NCBI RefSeq assembly: GCF_050859025.1
Contig: NZ_CP138200.1
Coordinates: forward strand, 1,984,001-2,048,000
Source of the DNA: Wukongibacter sp050859025
GTDB lineage: Bacteria; Bacillota; Clostridia; Peptostreptococcales; Caminicellaceae
DNA length: 64,000 nucleotides
Direction: 5' to 3'
Below, in pieces: positions 9,648 through 17,511 of this stretch. Position numbers and translations under genes: made by a program. The first letter of the stretch is position 1. Each line of letters opens with the position of its first letter. Below the pieces are notes generated by a model that saw nothing but the letters and a program-made list of their open reading frames with translations, searched no databases and had not been told where the DNA came from.

Positions 9648-10226
9648 ATGATAAAAAGAATAACAATGCCACTAACCTCAGAGAAGGTTAAGAGTCTTGA
9701 GGCAGGAGATAATGTACTTTTGACCGGAACAATATATACTGCTAGGGATGCAGCCCACAAGAGGCTTATTGAACTTATAGAGAGGAATGAAGATCTACCA
9801 ATTGATTTAAAGGATCAAGTTATTTATTATGTGGGACCAACTCCTGCTAAAGAAGGTCAACCTATAGGATCAGCAGGTCCAACAACGAGCTATAGAATGG
9901 ATACCTATACTCCAGCTTTATTAGAAAAGGGTTTAAAGGGCATGATTGGTAAAGGATTAAGAAATGAAAAGGTGATAGATTCAATACGAAAAAACAAAGG
10001 AGTTTATTTTGCGGCTATAGGAGGGGCAGCTGCTCTTATAGCAAAGTGTGTAAAGTCTGCGGAGATTGTAACCTATGAGGATTTGGGTTCAGAAGCTATA
10101 AGAAAGCTGTATGTTGAGGATTTTCCGCTAGTAGTCGTAATTGATTGTGAAGGAAACAATTATTATGAGATAGGTCAAAGAGAATATCTCAACATGCTTA
10201 AAGATGATATGGTTGAAGATAAATAA
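9648..10226 (+). CDS. Fumarate hydratase (class I), beta subunit
   Basis: This 192-residue protein carries the C-terminal half of the class I fumarase fold. GPTTSYRMDTYTP and KGMIGKG are conserved substrate-pocket segments, followed by GGAAALIA and EAIRKLYVEDFPL. It starts 12 nt after the alpha subunit with GGAGGAGG in the gap, so the two are co-translated. The same uncertainty about tartrate versus fumarate applies. Palindromic repeat copy C and a terminator follow. Confidence 0.93.
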   Translation: MIKRITMPLTSEKVKSLEAGDNVLLTGTIYTARDAAHKRLIELIERNEDLPIDLKDQVIYYVGPTPAKEGQPIGSAGPTTSYRMDTYTPALLEKGLKGMIGKGLRNEKVIDSIRKNKGVYFAAIGGAAALIAKCVKSAEIVTYEDLGSEAIRKLYVEDFPLVVVIDCEGNNYYEIGQREYLNMLKDDMVEDK

Positions 10227-10244
10227 ACTTTTATGTATATCTAG

Positions 10245-10348
10245 TATAGAGAGAGCCAAGTAAATCCTAATTTATACATATTAAAATATCCGATGAGTCT
10301 TAGGCTTTTTGATGTGTATAAATTAAAGTTTTGACTGGAATTTCTATA
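10245..10348. repeat. Palindromic intergenic repeat, copy C
   Basis: A full copy, 104 bp. The left arm TATAGAGAGAGCCAAGTAAA and right arm TTTTGACTGGAATTTCTATA are inverted. The centre reads AATATCCGATGAGTCTTAGG. Confidence 0.8.
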
Positions 10349-10374
10349 ATGAAAAACCCATAAAGGATGATAGA

Positions 10375-10417
10375 AAATTTCTTTGAAGTCATTAATAGCT
10401 TTAAAGGAATTTTTTTG
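10375..10417 (+). terminator. Terminator after the fumarase genes
   Basis: AAATTTCTTT pairs with AAAGGAATTT (one wobble) and a run of T follows. Confidence 0.55.
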
Positions 10418-10435
10418 TTGTTTTTAGACAGTACC

Positions 10436-10464
10436 TTGTAAAACAAGATAGCTTATGTTATACT
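10436..10464 (+). promoter_or_regulatory. Promoter for the PspC/LiaF-like operon
   Basis: TTGTAA and TATACT are spaced by 17 nt. It lies about 135 nt before the chosen start of the PspC-domain gene. Confidence 0.5.
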
Positions 10465-10597
10465 GTAATCGAAAGAAAATAAATTGTAACTTTAAAAATT
10501 TATAATTAAATTTGACTATACTTTCATATGTATGGGTATTAAATCTTTAAATAATAATATTAATAATAACTATGAGGCACTAAAAAGGGGTGGTAAA

Positions 10598-11029
10598 ATG
10601 ACAAAAAAATTATATCGTTCAAAAAATGATAAAGTAATTGCTGGAGTATGTGGAGGAATTGCAGATTATTTTGGAATTGATACTGTACTAGTTAGAATTA
10701 TATGGGTGCTAATTACTTTTATGGGTGGTGCAGGTATTGTTGCATATATTATATGTGCATTTGTATTCCCAGAAGGATATAGTTCAAATGATGGAATAGG
10801 TGATGGAGAATATATAGTAGGTGCTAAAGATTATAACAGGGAATATTTTAAGGATGAAAATGATGAGGGCAGAAGGAATAAAATTCTTGCTGGATCAATA
10901 TTGATAATCCTAGGGGGTCTATTTTTAGTTGAAAAGTATGTTTATTGGTTCGATTTTGGAAAGCTATGGCCAGTTATTCTAATTATTATAGGTGTCTATA
11001 TCATATATAGAGGAAAGGAGAGAGGTTAG
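10598..11029 (+). CDS. PspC-domain membrane protein
   Basis: Residues 1-60 match a PspC domain (KLYRSKNDKVIAGVCGGIADYFGID, then a membrane helix ending in FVFPEG). The C-terminal half has two further helices of the DUF5668 / LiaF N-terminal type (ILAGSILIILGGLFL; LWPVILIIIGVYI). PspC proteins sense or buffer envelope stress. The ATG at 10598 has AAGGGGTGG before it; an in-frame ATG at 10532 has none. The gene ends 1 nt before the LiaF-like gene, so the two are one operon. Which stress it responds to is not shown here. Confidence 0.85.
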   Translation: MTKKLYRSKNDKVIAGVCGGIADYFGIDTVLVRIIWVLITFMGGAGIVAYIICAFVFPEGYSSNDGIGDGEYIVGAKDYNREYFKDENDEGRRNKILAGSILIILGGLFLVEKYVYWFDFGKLWPVILIIIGVYIIYRGKERG

Positions 11030-11030
11030 C

Positions 11031-11918
11031 TTGAAGAATAGGGGGATTGCTAGTGGATTGATACTGGTCTTTATAGGTCTATTCTTGCTAATGACTAATT
11101 TGGGGATAATATCGTGGTCTCTCCTTGATGTAATGTTTAGTCTGTGGCCGATAGCTCTTATAGTGATTGGGATAAATGTTATATTTAGAGATAGAAAAAC
11201 AATTAAGTATTTAACCTGGGGTATATTTTTTATTATGATAATTGTATTTGGTTTTTATCAGCAATATAAATTTGGAGATGCGAGGTTGATAAATAAGGAC
11301 TCGGATATAGTTATTGAAAATCGTGTGGAAACCACCAATGGAAAACTCAATCTTCAACTAGGAAGTGGAGAAATTAGAATGGATTCAACCGATGATAATC
11401 TAATAAGTGCAAATATCCCTAAGGCCAGAGTTGATAAGGATGTAAGATTTACTAATGATAATACCAAGGTAAATATAGATATTGAACAAAAATCAGATTT
11501 CTTTCAAATAGGTAATAGAAAATCTCATGTTTATAAATTTAGTTTGAAGGATGATTTGCTATGGGATATAGATATTGATATAGGTGCAATAGATGGAACT
11601 ATGGACTTTAGTAATATAAGATTAGAAAAATTAGATATCGATATGGGGGCATCTGATTTAAATTTGATATTTGGAGATAAAGTTGACCATACAATTGTTA
11701 ATATTGATGGAGGAGTTTCAGACCTCCAGATAACTATACCAGAAAATTTGGGTGTCCGAATTGATATGGATAGCTTTATCAATGATACCAATATAAATAG
11801 ACTAGGATGGAGAAAGGGAGATGATTACTATTTTTCTCCCAATTATGAAGTAGCAGAGAAAAAGCTTGATATAGATATTGATATGGCTATAGGAGATTTT
11901 AATATTAAAGTAAAATAG
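11031..11918 (+). CDS. LiaF-like membrane protein with toast-rack domain
   Basis: The 295-residue protein has three or four N-terminal membrane segments (GIASGLILVFIGLFLL; LWPIALIVIGINVIF; WGIFFIMIIVFGFY) and a beta-helical extracytoplasmic domain with repeats such as DIDIDIGAIDGTMDFSNIRL and DIDMAIGDFNIKVK. This is the architecture of LiaF and related cell-wall stress proteins that restrain a sensor kinase; no kinase or regulator gene is adjacent here. The TTG at 11031 follows GGAAAGGAGAGAGG and lies right behind the upstream stop codon. A strong terminator follows directly. Confidence 0.82.
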   Translation: MKNRGIASGLILVFIGLFLLMTNLGIISWSLLDVMFSLWPIALIVIGINVIFRDRKTIKYLTWGIFFIMIIVFGFYQQYKFGDARLINKDSDIVIENRVETTNGKLNLQLGSGEIRMDSTDDNLISANIPKARVDKDVRFTNDNTKVNIDIEQKSDFFQIGNRKSHVYKFSLKDDLLWDIDIDIGAIDGTMDFSNIRLEKLDIDMGASDLNLIFGDKVDHTIVNIDGGVSDLQITIPENLGVRIDMDSFINDTNINRLGWRKGDDYYFSPNYEVAEKKLDIDIDMAIGDFNIKVK

Positions 11919-11946
11919 AAGACAGAACTCGGTCTTCTATTTTTTT
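11914..11946 (+). terminator. Strong intrinsic terminator
   Basis: A 10-bp perfect stem AATAGAAGAC/GTCTTCTATT is followed by a T-tract. It overlaps the stop of the LiaF-like gene. Confidence 0.9.
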
Positions 11947-12014
11947 ATAGCACATAGGAAATTATAAACATTTAAATCTTAGAAGCTTTACCTAAGACCT
12001 TTTTACAAAAATAT

Positions 12015-12044
12015 TTGAAATTTCGGCAAAGAATAGAGTAAAAT
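12015..12044 (+). promoter_or_regulatory. Probable speE promoter
   Basis: TTGAAA and TAAAAT are 18 nt apart, about 87 nt before the speE ATG. Confidence 0.45.
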
Positions 12045-12130
12045 ATAGTGTATGTGAAATATATAATATAAGATAAAATATTTGAAGGTGGTGATTGATA
12101 TCTGGTTAGAAGTATACCAGATAAAGGCTT

Positions 12131-12991
12131 ATGGAAAAATTTTTGAAAGAAATTGATGGTGAAACTTGGTTAGTAGAAGATGAAAGAGATAATATGAAGC
12201 TATATTATCGAATAAAGGAAGTTATATCCTCAAAGGAATCTCCTTTTCAAAAAATAAATATAATTGACTCACATGACTTTGGTCGCTGTCTAGTTTTAGA
12301 TGGGGTTGTACAGACTACAGAGCTAGATGGATATATATATAATGAGATGATTGCTCATATTCCAGTAGTTACCCATGAAAATCCTAAGAATGTATTAGTA
12401 ATTGGTGGGGGGGACTGCGGTGTTGTAAATGAACTTATTAAATATAAAAATATTAAAACCATAGATATGGTTGAAATAGATAGAGATGTTGTTGAAGAGT
12501 GTATCAAACATATACCAGCTGTTTCTGGTGGTTCGTCTAAGGATGGTAGAATTAATTTTCTATTTGAAGATGGAATACAGTTTGTAAAAGGAAAAGATAA
12601 ATACTATGATATTGCAATAGTTGATTCTTCAGACCCAATAGGTCCTGCAGAGGCTCTTTTCTCAGAAAATTTTTATGTTAGTTTAAAAAACTCATTAAAA
12701 GATGATGGGATAATGGTTTGTCAAAGTCAATCTCCGATTTTTCATAAAGAGGTTCTAAAGAAAACTCGTAGCATACTTAAAAAGCATTTTCCAATTGTAA
12801 GAACCTATAAGACAGTTGTACCAAGCTATCCGGGTGGAATGTGGAGCTTTACTCTAGCATCATTTAAATATGATCCACTAAAAGCTGATATTGCAAAACT
12901 AGTTAAGAATACTAATTATATAAATAATGATATATTCAATTCATGTTTCAGTCTTCCTAATTTTATGAAGGATAGCCTTGAATTGGAGTAA
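12131..12991 (+). CDS. speE: Spermidine synthase (polyamine aminopropyltransferase)
   Basis: The enzyme transfers an aminopropyl group from decarboxylated S-adenosylmethionine to putrescine. The Rossmann methyltransferase-like fold shows GGGDCGVVNELIKY near 92 (usual form GGGDGG), DMVEID for the donor ribose, and the gate/catalytic segment DSSDPIGPAEALF near 165. YPGGMWSFTLAS near the end is typical. The ATG at 12131 has only a weak AAAGG before it, but an in-frame stop lies three codons upstream. GAAGGTGGTGATTG with a four-codon frame is about 40 nt upstream and may be a leader. It is monocistronic; no speD is nearby. Confidence 0.9.
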   Translation: MEKFLKEIDGETWLVEDERDNMKLYYRIKEVISSKESPFQKINIIDSHDFGRCLVLDGVVQTTELDGYIYNEMIAHIPVVTHENPKNVLVIGGGDCGVVNELIKYKNIKTIDMVEIDRDVVEECIKHIPAVSGGSSKDGRINFLFEDGIQFVKGKDKYYDIAIVDSSDPIGPAEALFSENFYVSLKNSLKDDGIMVCQSQSPIFHKEVLKKTRSILKKHFPIVRTYKTVVPSYPGGMWSFTLASFKYDPLKADIAKLVKNTNYINNDIFNSCFSLPNFMKDSLELE

Positions 12992-13002
12992 TACAATCAT
13001 AA

Positions 13003-13037
13003 AAATAATAGAGTTAATTAATTCTATTATTTTTTTA
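13003..13037 (+). terminator. speE terminator
   Basis: The stem AAATAATAGA/TCTATTATTT is followed by TTTTT. Confidence 0.85.
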
Positions 13038-13039
13038 TT

Positions 13040-13143
13040 TATAGAGATTCCAGTCAAAACTTTAATTTATAAACATCAAAAATTCTAAGATTCATCGGAT
13101 ATTTTGATATGTATAAATTAAGATTTACTTGGAACTCTCTATA
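13040..13143. repeat. Palindromic intergenic repeat, copy D
   Basis: A 104-bp full copy in the opposite orientation to copy C. TATAGAGATTCCAG and GGAACTCTCTATA are the ends. It directly abuts the speE terminator. Confidence 0.85.
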
Positions 13144-13415
13144 GATTATTGTTCAAAGGATAATATAGTTAAAGCTAGGAGGGTCTATAATTCTAATTTC
13201 TTTGTTTTTGAATTAAAAATAGAAATCTATATTGATGAAAATATTTTAATATATTAAAATTGTAGTAATGTTAAAAATATTTTAACATGTAGTCTTTATT
13301 TATGTAAATCTATACTACTAGAATGAGAGAGCTGATGAAGTTTAAAGATTATAAAAAATATTGAAGAGAGAAATAGCTGATATAATAAAGATATGGGTTA
13401 GTGAGGTGATACTAA

Positions 13416-13991
13416 GTGGAAAAGATAAAAATATTAACATCAATAGAAGAAATAAAGGTTTTTTCAGATCCATACAGATTGCAGATTTTACGATGCTTTA
13501 ATCTATTTGGTGATCCAGCCACTGTAAAACAAATAGCAGATGAAATGGGTGAGGTTCCTGCAAAGGTGCATTATCATGTGAAGAAGATGGAAAAGATAGG
13601 GATTTTAGAACTTATGTATACTAAGGAAATCAATGGAATCATAGCCAAATACTATAGTCCCACAGCAGAGTCCTTTATGGTAAAAAACTCTAATTTAGAA
13701 TCTCCAATGTTTAAGCATTTTTTAGATAAAACACAAAGCCTAATAGCAAATGTTTTTGACGATGGTAAAAAAATATTCTTAGAACAACTAGATTCAGATA
13801 ATGTTTATAATTCCCAAGATTCAGAAGATGGTTTCTTAACCTCATCCTATGTATACCTGACTCAAGAACAGTACTGCAAGCTTCAAAGGTATATTAAAGA
13901 GCTAAGTGAAGCTAATACAAAGAAGGATAGCGATGGAAAGGAAAAATATTTTCTATTATCTAGTATTATAAAGATTAAGGATAATGAATAA
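13416..13991 (+). CDS. ArsR-type winged-helix regulator
   Basis: The N-terminal 85 residues form a winged helix: FSDPYRLQILRCF, then TVKQIADEMGEVPAKVHYHVKKMEKIGILEL as the recognition helix and wing. The C-terminal 100 residues are not a metal-binding type I recognise; one Cys at position 27 and no CxC motif argue against a classic metal sensor. The GTG at 13416 follows GAGGTGAT. It stands alone, so its target is unknown. It resembles helix-turn-helix regulators that Clostridia carry as single genes. Confidence 0.75.
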   Translation: MEKIKILTSIEEIKVFSDPYRLQILRCFNLFGDPATVKQIADEMGEVPAKVHYHVKKMEKIGILELMYTKEINGIIAKYYSPTAESFMVKNSNLESPMFKHFLDKTQSLIANVFDDGKKIFLEQLDSDNVYNSQDSEDGFLTSSYVYLTQEQYCKLQRYIKELSEANTKKDSDGKEKYFLLSSIIKIKDNE

Positions 13992-14089
13992 TAGGGTAAT
14001 ATACTATAAATCAAAAAAATACTAGAAATCTCCTTTTCCTTTGTTAAAAATCAGTTGTCTCATAAATTTATACTTTAAATTTGATTATG

Positions 14090-14141
14090 GGAATCACAGA
14101 ATGAATTTCAAATAATTCAAAATCTACCATTCTGTGATTCC
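14090..14141. terminator. Inverted repeat between convergent genes
   Basis: A 14-bp perfect stem GGAATCACAGAATG/CATTCTGTGATTCC spans the middle of the gap between two convergent genes. No clear T-tract follows, so a terminator role is likely but not certain. Confidence 0.55.
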
Positions 14142-14160
14142 TCAAATAATATTTAAAGGT

Positions 14161-14697
14161 CTATTTACTAAAGTCGACATATGATAATTTAGTTTCTAAA
14201 TATCTTGCTAGGGTATAGATCACATCAGATAACCTATTGACGTATTTTACAAGTAAAGGACTTACTTCCTCATCTCTAGATAGGGTTATTATTCTTCTTT
14301 CCGCTCTTCTACATATGGTTCTAGCTATATGAAGAGAACCGCTCCCCTTATTGCTTCCTGGAATTATGAATTTGAACTGCTGTTCTTTATTCATCTTAGA
14401 GAGATAATTGTCTATTATGCTTTCTAGCTCAGTAATATGATTCTCGTTAATTTTTTCAGGGAATTTAGAACGATCCTTGGTTGCTAATTCACCAGCTACG
14501 TCAAATAGCTCTCTTTGTAACTTCAAAATTATCTCATTAATATCATTATCATCTATAAAATTTTTTGAAAATCCAAGATAAGAGTTCAATTCATCTATGG
14601 TTCCGTAGCTTTCTACTCGTATTGAATCCTTATATACCCTTGTATTGTCGTAAAGACTTGTTTGTCCCTTGTCTCCAGTTTTAGTATATATTTTCAT
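14161..14697 (-). CDS. Corrinoid adenosyltransferase, PduO type
   Basis: The enzyme transfers the adenosyl group of ATP to cob(I)alamin to make coenzyme B12. The 178-residue helical-bundle protein shows the N-terminal signature YTKTGDKGQTSL, TIDELNSYLG, and the ATP-binding segment ARTICRRAERR followed by VKYVNRLSDVIYTLARY. The length is as expected for the PduO core alone. It is monocistronic with no B12-dependent enzyme next to it. The start has a good AGGTAATAT region upstream on the minus strand. Confidence 0.93.
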   Translation of the reverse strand: MKIYTKTGDKGQTSLYDNTRVYKDSIRVESYGTIDELNSYLGFSKNFIDDNDINEIILKLQRELFDVAGELATKDRSKFPEKINENHITELESIIDNYLSKMNKEQQFKFIIPGSNKGSGSLHIARTICRRAERRIITLSRDEEVSPLLVKYVNRLSDVIYTLARYLETKLSYVDFSK

Positions 14698-14927
14698 TAT
14701 ATTACCTCCAATCTGTGTCTCTTATTAAATTACTACCCTAAATAAGATTATTTATTCTAAAAAATGAAAGATTGAAAAACTGAAAAACTAGACTTTATAA
14801 CCTTGCATATGTAGAAGATTGTAACATTATCGTAAATATTATATGAATAAGCTTGGTATTAAAGAGAAGAATATTATATATACATAATTCATAGACATTT
14901 TAGTAAAGACATTTTGGAGGGATTTGA

Positions 14928-15281
14928 ATGTCTAATTATAATTATAATATAAAAGTTGATAGAAATAGTAGTAAGCATGGGTATATAAAAGGTGAGATAG
15001 ATAATCTTGCCTGGTTTGCATTAGTTCATAAGGAAGAAGTTGAACATGGAATAAATCCTGAGGATTTAAGTAAGGGAATGGGTAGAATATCTAGACTATG
15101 TGTATATAAGGATCAAACAGACTTTTTAGGAAATCCCTATATGCCATCTTTAAGTGTTAAGAGATATATATATGCCAATTATCAAAGGGATTGGAGCGTG
15201 CTCAACAAGAACTACTATGACATGGTTAGAGAATTAATTACTTATTTGGAAAGAAGATACTCAATGAAAGTAATTAAATAG
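14928..15281 (+). CDS. Small conserved-looking protein of unknown function
   Basis: This 117-residue soluble protein has no motif I recognise. It is rich in aromatic residues (YNYNIKVDRNSSKHGYIKGEID..NLAWFALVHKEEVEHGI). GGAGGG precedes the ATG at the right spacing, so it is expressed. It is a single gene between the adenosyltransferase (divergent) and the flavin reductase. Confidence 0.7.
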   Translation: MSNYNYNIKVDRNSSKHGYIKGEIDNLAWFALVHKEEVEHGINPEDLSKGMGRISRLCVYKDQTDFLGNPYMPSLSVKRYIYANYQRDWSVLNKNYYDMVRELITYLERRYSMKVIK

Positions 15282-15503
15282 CTGATGCATATGAAAAAAT
15301 CTGAAATATTACATAGGATTTCTGTCTAATAATGGAGAATATAGATAGATTGAGATGTGATATTGAGAGAAACTTAGATGCCTGCAGGTCAGATTAAGTT
15401 TGAGAACCAGAATACCTAGATTATTTGAGATTCTTTATGAAAAGGGTTTATTCTGCTTTCTATGGCTTTAAAGTTTGATTTCAAGGGTAAAGGGGGATGC
15501 ATT

Positions 15504-15995
15504 ATGGATACTAAAGAAAAAATGATAAAAGAGGCTTTAAAAAAAATTACTAATCCAGTGACTATAGTCACTAGTCAGAGTGGTGCTATAAAGGATGCTA
15601 CAACCGTTGCGTGGGTTACCAGAGCTTCTAATGACCCACCCCTTATTATGATTGGGATATCTCCAAAGCGATTCATACATAATCTAATAATGGATTCTAA
15701 AGAGTTTAATGTGGCTGTACTTGGAGATGAATGTGAGGAAATAGCTTTGTTTTGTGGAACAAATAGTGCTTATGATGTTGACAAGCTTACTGAATGTAAT
15801 ATAGAGTTGTTAAAGGCATCGTTGATTTCTGCACCATTGATAAAAGATGCATTGGTGAATTTGGAATGTAGGCTTATGGAATCCTTTGGAGCTAGAGACC
15901 ATACTGTTTTTATCGGTGAGGTTGTAATGGCACATATGTTAAAAGAGGGAAAACCTTTAGTTGTTACAGATAAGTTATGTACATTAGAGTATTAA
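15504..15995 (+). CDS. Flavin reductase-like FMN-binding protein
   Basis: The 163-residue protein has the split-barrel fold of the flavin reductase family: NPVTIVTSQ, TTVAWVTRASNDPPLIMIGISPKRFIHNLI and EFNVAVLGDE. These bind FMN and use NAD(P)H to deliver electrons to partner oxidases, oxygen or other acceptors. I use the ATG at 15504, preceded by AAGGGGG; the upstream ATG at 15462 has no site. The partner is not in the neighbourhood. Transcription may continue into pgsA, 77 nt further. Confidence 0.85.
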   Translation: MDTKEKMIKEALKKITNPVTIVTSQSGAIKDATTVAWVTRASNDPPLIMIGISPKRFIHNLIMDSKEFNVAVLGDECEEIALFCGTNSAYDVDKLTECNIELLKASLISAPLIKDALVNLECRLMESFGARDHTVFIGEVVMAHMLKEGKPLVVTDKLCTLEY

Positions 15996-16072
15996 TAGAA
16001 TATAATGGTAGTAAGAAAAGACTGTAGTTTTTTTCACAAAGTAAAATCCGTCTATAAATTGAGGTGACAACT

Positions 16073-16600
16073 ATGAATGTACCGAATATTTTAACTACTA
16101 TAAGATTTTTATTAATACCTATATTTATCTATATATTTTTCCATGAGGGTGAATCTAGTATTATTTATGCAACCTATATATTTATTTTAGCAGGAATAAC
16201 AGATGTTTTAGATGGTTATTTAGCTAGGAGATTTAATCTGATAACGAAGTGGGGACAGGCGATGGACCCCCTTGCAGATAAGTTAATGTTGATTACAGTA
16301 TTGATATGTTTTACTATAAGCAAGCACATACCTCTTTGGGTAATAGTTATTGTTGGGATAAAGGAAATTCTAATGATTTTTGGTGGTTTCTTTTTATATT
16401 ATAGAAAAGATAAAATTGTTATTCCTGCAAACAAATTTGGGAAAATTGCAACGGTGAATTTTTATATAGCGATTTTATATACGGCCTTTAAAGGTCCCTA
16501 TAGTATAATAGTAATAACATTTGCAATTATGTTTACATTGTTTGCCTTAATTAAATATACAATAAACTTTAAGGAATTACATGATAAAATATCTAGTTAG
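16073..16600 (+). CDS. pgsA: Phosphatidylglycerophosphate synthase
   Basis: The integral membrane enzyme makes phosphatidylglycerophosphate from CDP-diacylglycerol and glycerol-3-phosphate. The CDP-alcohol phosphatidyltransferase motif DG..AR........G...D...D is complete in TDVLDGYLARRF...WGQAMDPLADK (residues about 44-71). Four or five membrane helices are visible in its 175 residues. GAGGTG at 16061-16066 sets the ATG at 16073. Other CDP-alcohol transferases (for example cardiolipin type) cannot be fully excluded, but length and motif fit PgsA. Confidence 0.9.
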   Translation: MNVPNILTTIRFLLIPIFIYIFFHEGESSIIYATYIFILAGITDVLDGYLARRFNLITKWGQAMDPLADKLMLITVLICFTISKHIPLWVIVIVGIKEILMIFGGFFLYYRKDKIVIPANKFGKIATVNFYIAILYTAFKGPYSIIVITFAIMFTLFALIKYTINFKELHDKISS

Positions 16601-16602
16601 TC

Positions 16603-16631
16603 TTGACTTTTGCAGATTAAATATGTATAAT
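16603..16631 (+). promoter_or_regulatory. Promoter of the valine T-box operon
   Basis: TTGACT and TATAAT with exactly 17 nt between them. Transcription would begin near 16638, just ahead of T-box stem I. Confidence 0.85.
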
Positions 16632-16639
16632 GATTACAA

Positions 16640-16937
16640 AAAATATCGAAAAATCAATGATGAAGAGGAGTAAGAAATAAAACCATTTAGAGAAGGAAAT
16701 TCAGAGGCTGAAAGGTTTCCTATGGCAATTGTTTCTGAAGGTAGCTTCTGAGATACTAAATTGAAAGTAAGTAGATTTAGTCGGGAAATCCCGTTAAAGA
16801 TTTTGAGTGTTAGTACTTTATAGGAATTCTACTTTATAAGGTTAATAAATTTTAATGTAGTATAACTATACTAGAATTAGGGTGGTACCGCGAAAATATG
16901 CCTTTTCGTCCCTTTGTGGATGAAAGGGTTTTTTTTA
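16640..16937 (+). promoter_or_regulatory. T-box riboswitch, valine (GUA specifier)
   Basis: The conserved antiterminator bulge sequence AGGGTGGTACCGCG is at 16879-16892 and the terminator CCCTTT/AAAGGG with eight T is at 16910-16936. Stem I begins with GAAG at 16662 and closes with CTTC at 16744. The specifier position reads GUA (16741-16743), a valine codon, which fits valS downstream. Uncharged tRNA-Val should stabilise the antiterminator and switch on both following genes. Confidence 0.92.
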
Positions 16938-16965
16938 TTGTTTGAGAGTTTAAGGAGGGATATGG

Positions 16966-17472
16966 ATGGAGATTATTATTAGGACTGTAAGAACAAGCGA
17001 TGCTCATGATTTGAATGAAATGAGAGTACAGGATGGGGTAAGGGAAAACACCTTGGGGATTGTTACTGAAACAGTTATGAAAAGTGAAAACTTTTTAAAA
17101 AGCATCGGTGACGATGCACATATGCTAGTTGCAGAAGCAGAAGGAAGGGTAGTTGGCATTGTTAGTCTTCATGTTATGAAAAACCCTAGGATGCGACATT
17201 CAGCTTTACTTGGGATAAATGTACGAAGAGAGTATCAAGGTAAGGGTATTGGAAGAAAACTAATGGAAAAAATCTTGGATGTTGCTGATAACTGGTTAAT
17301 GTTAATCAGGGTGGAATTAGGAGTTCTTGAAAACAATGAGAAGGCTATGAATCTTTATAAGTCTCTTGGTTTTGAAATAGAAGGGAAAAAGAAGTATGCA
17401 GTTGTTAGAAATGGTGTGTATGTAGATGAATATTTAATGGCAAGATATACTATACCACAGCAATTTAAATAG
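16966..17472 (+). CDS. GNAT family N-acetyltransferase
   Basis: The 168-residue protein has the GNAT core: an acetyl-CoA pyrophosphate loop VRREYQGKGIGRKLMEK near 86-102 (Q/RxxGxG/A) and LENNEKAMNLYKSLGFEIEGKKK with the usual C-terminal GF segment. The substrate is unknown; the family includes enzymes acting on amino acids, peptides, polyamines and antibiotics. It sits between the valine T-box and valS, 39 nt ahead of valS, so it is induced when tRNA-Val is uncharged. AAGGAGGG precedes the ATG. Confidence 0.88.
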   Translation: MEIIIRTVRTSDAHDLNEMRVQDGVRENTLGIVTETVMKSENFLKSIGDDAHMLVAEAEGRVVGIVSLHVMKNPRMRHSALLGINVRREYQGKGIGRKLMEKILDVADNWLMLIRVELGVLENNEKAMNLYKSLGFEIEGKKKYAVVRNGVYVDEYLMARYTIPQQFK

Positions 17473-17511
17473 AAAAATTTTTAAACAAATAAATTTAGAG
17501 GAGCTGAAATA

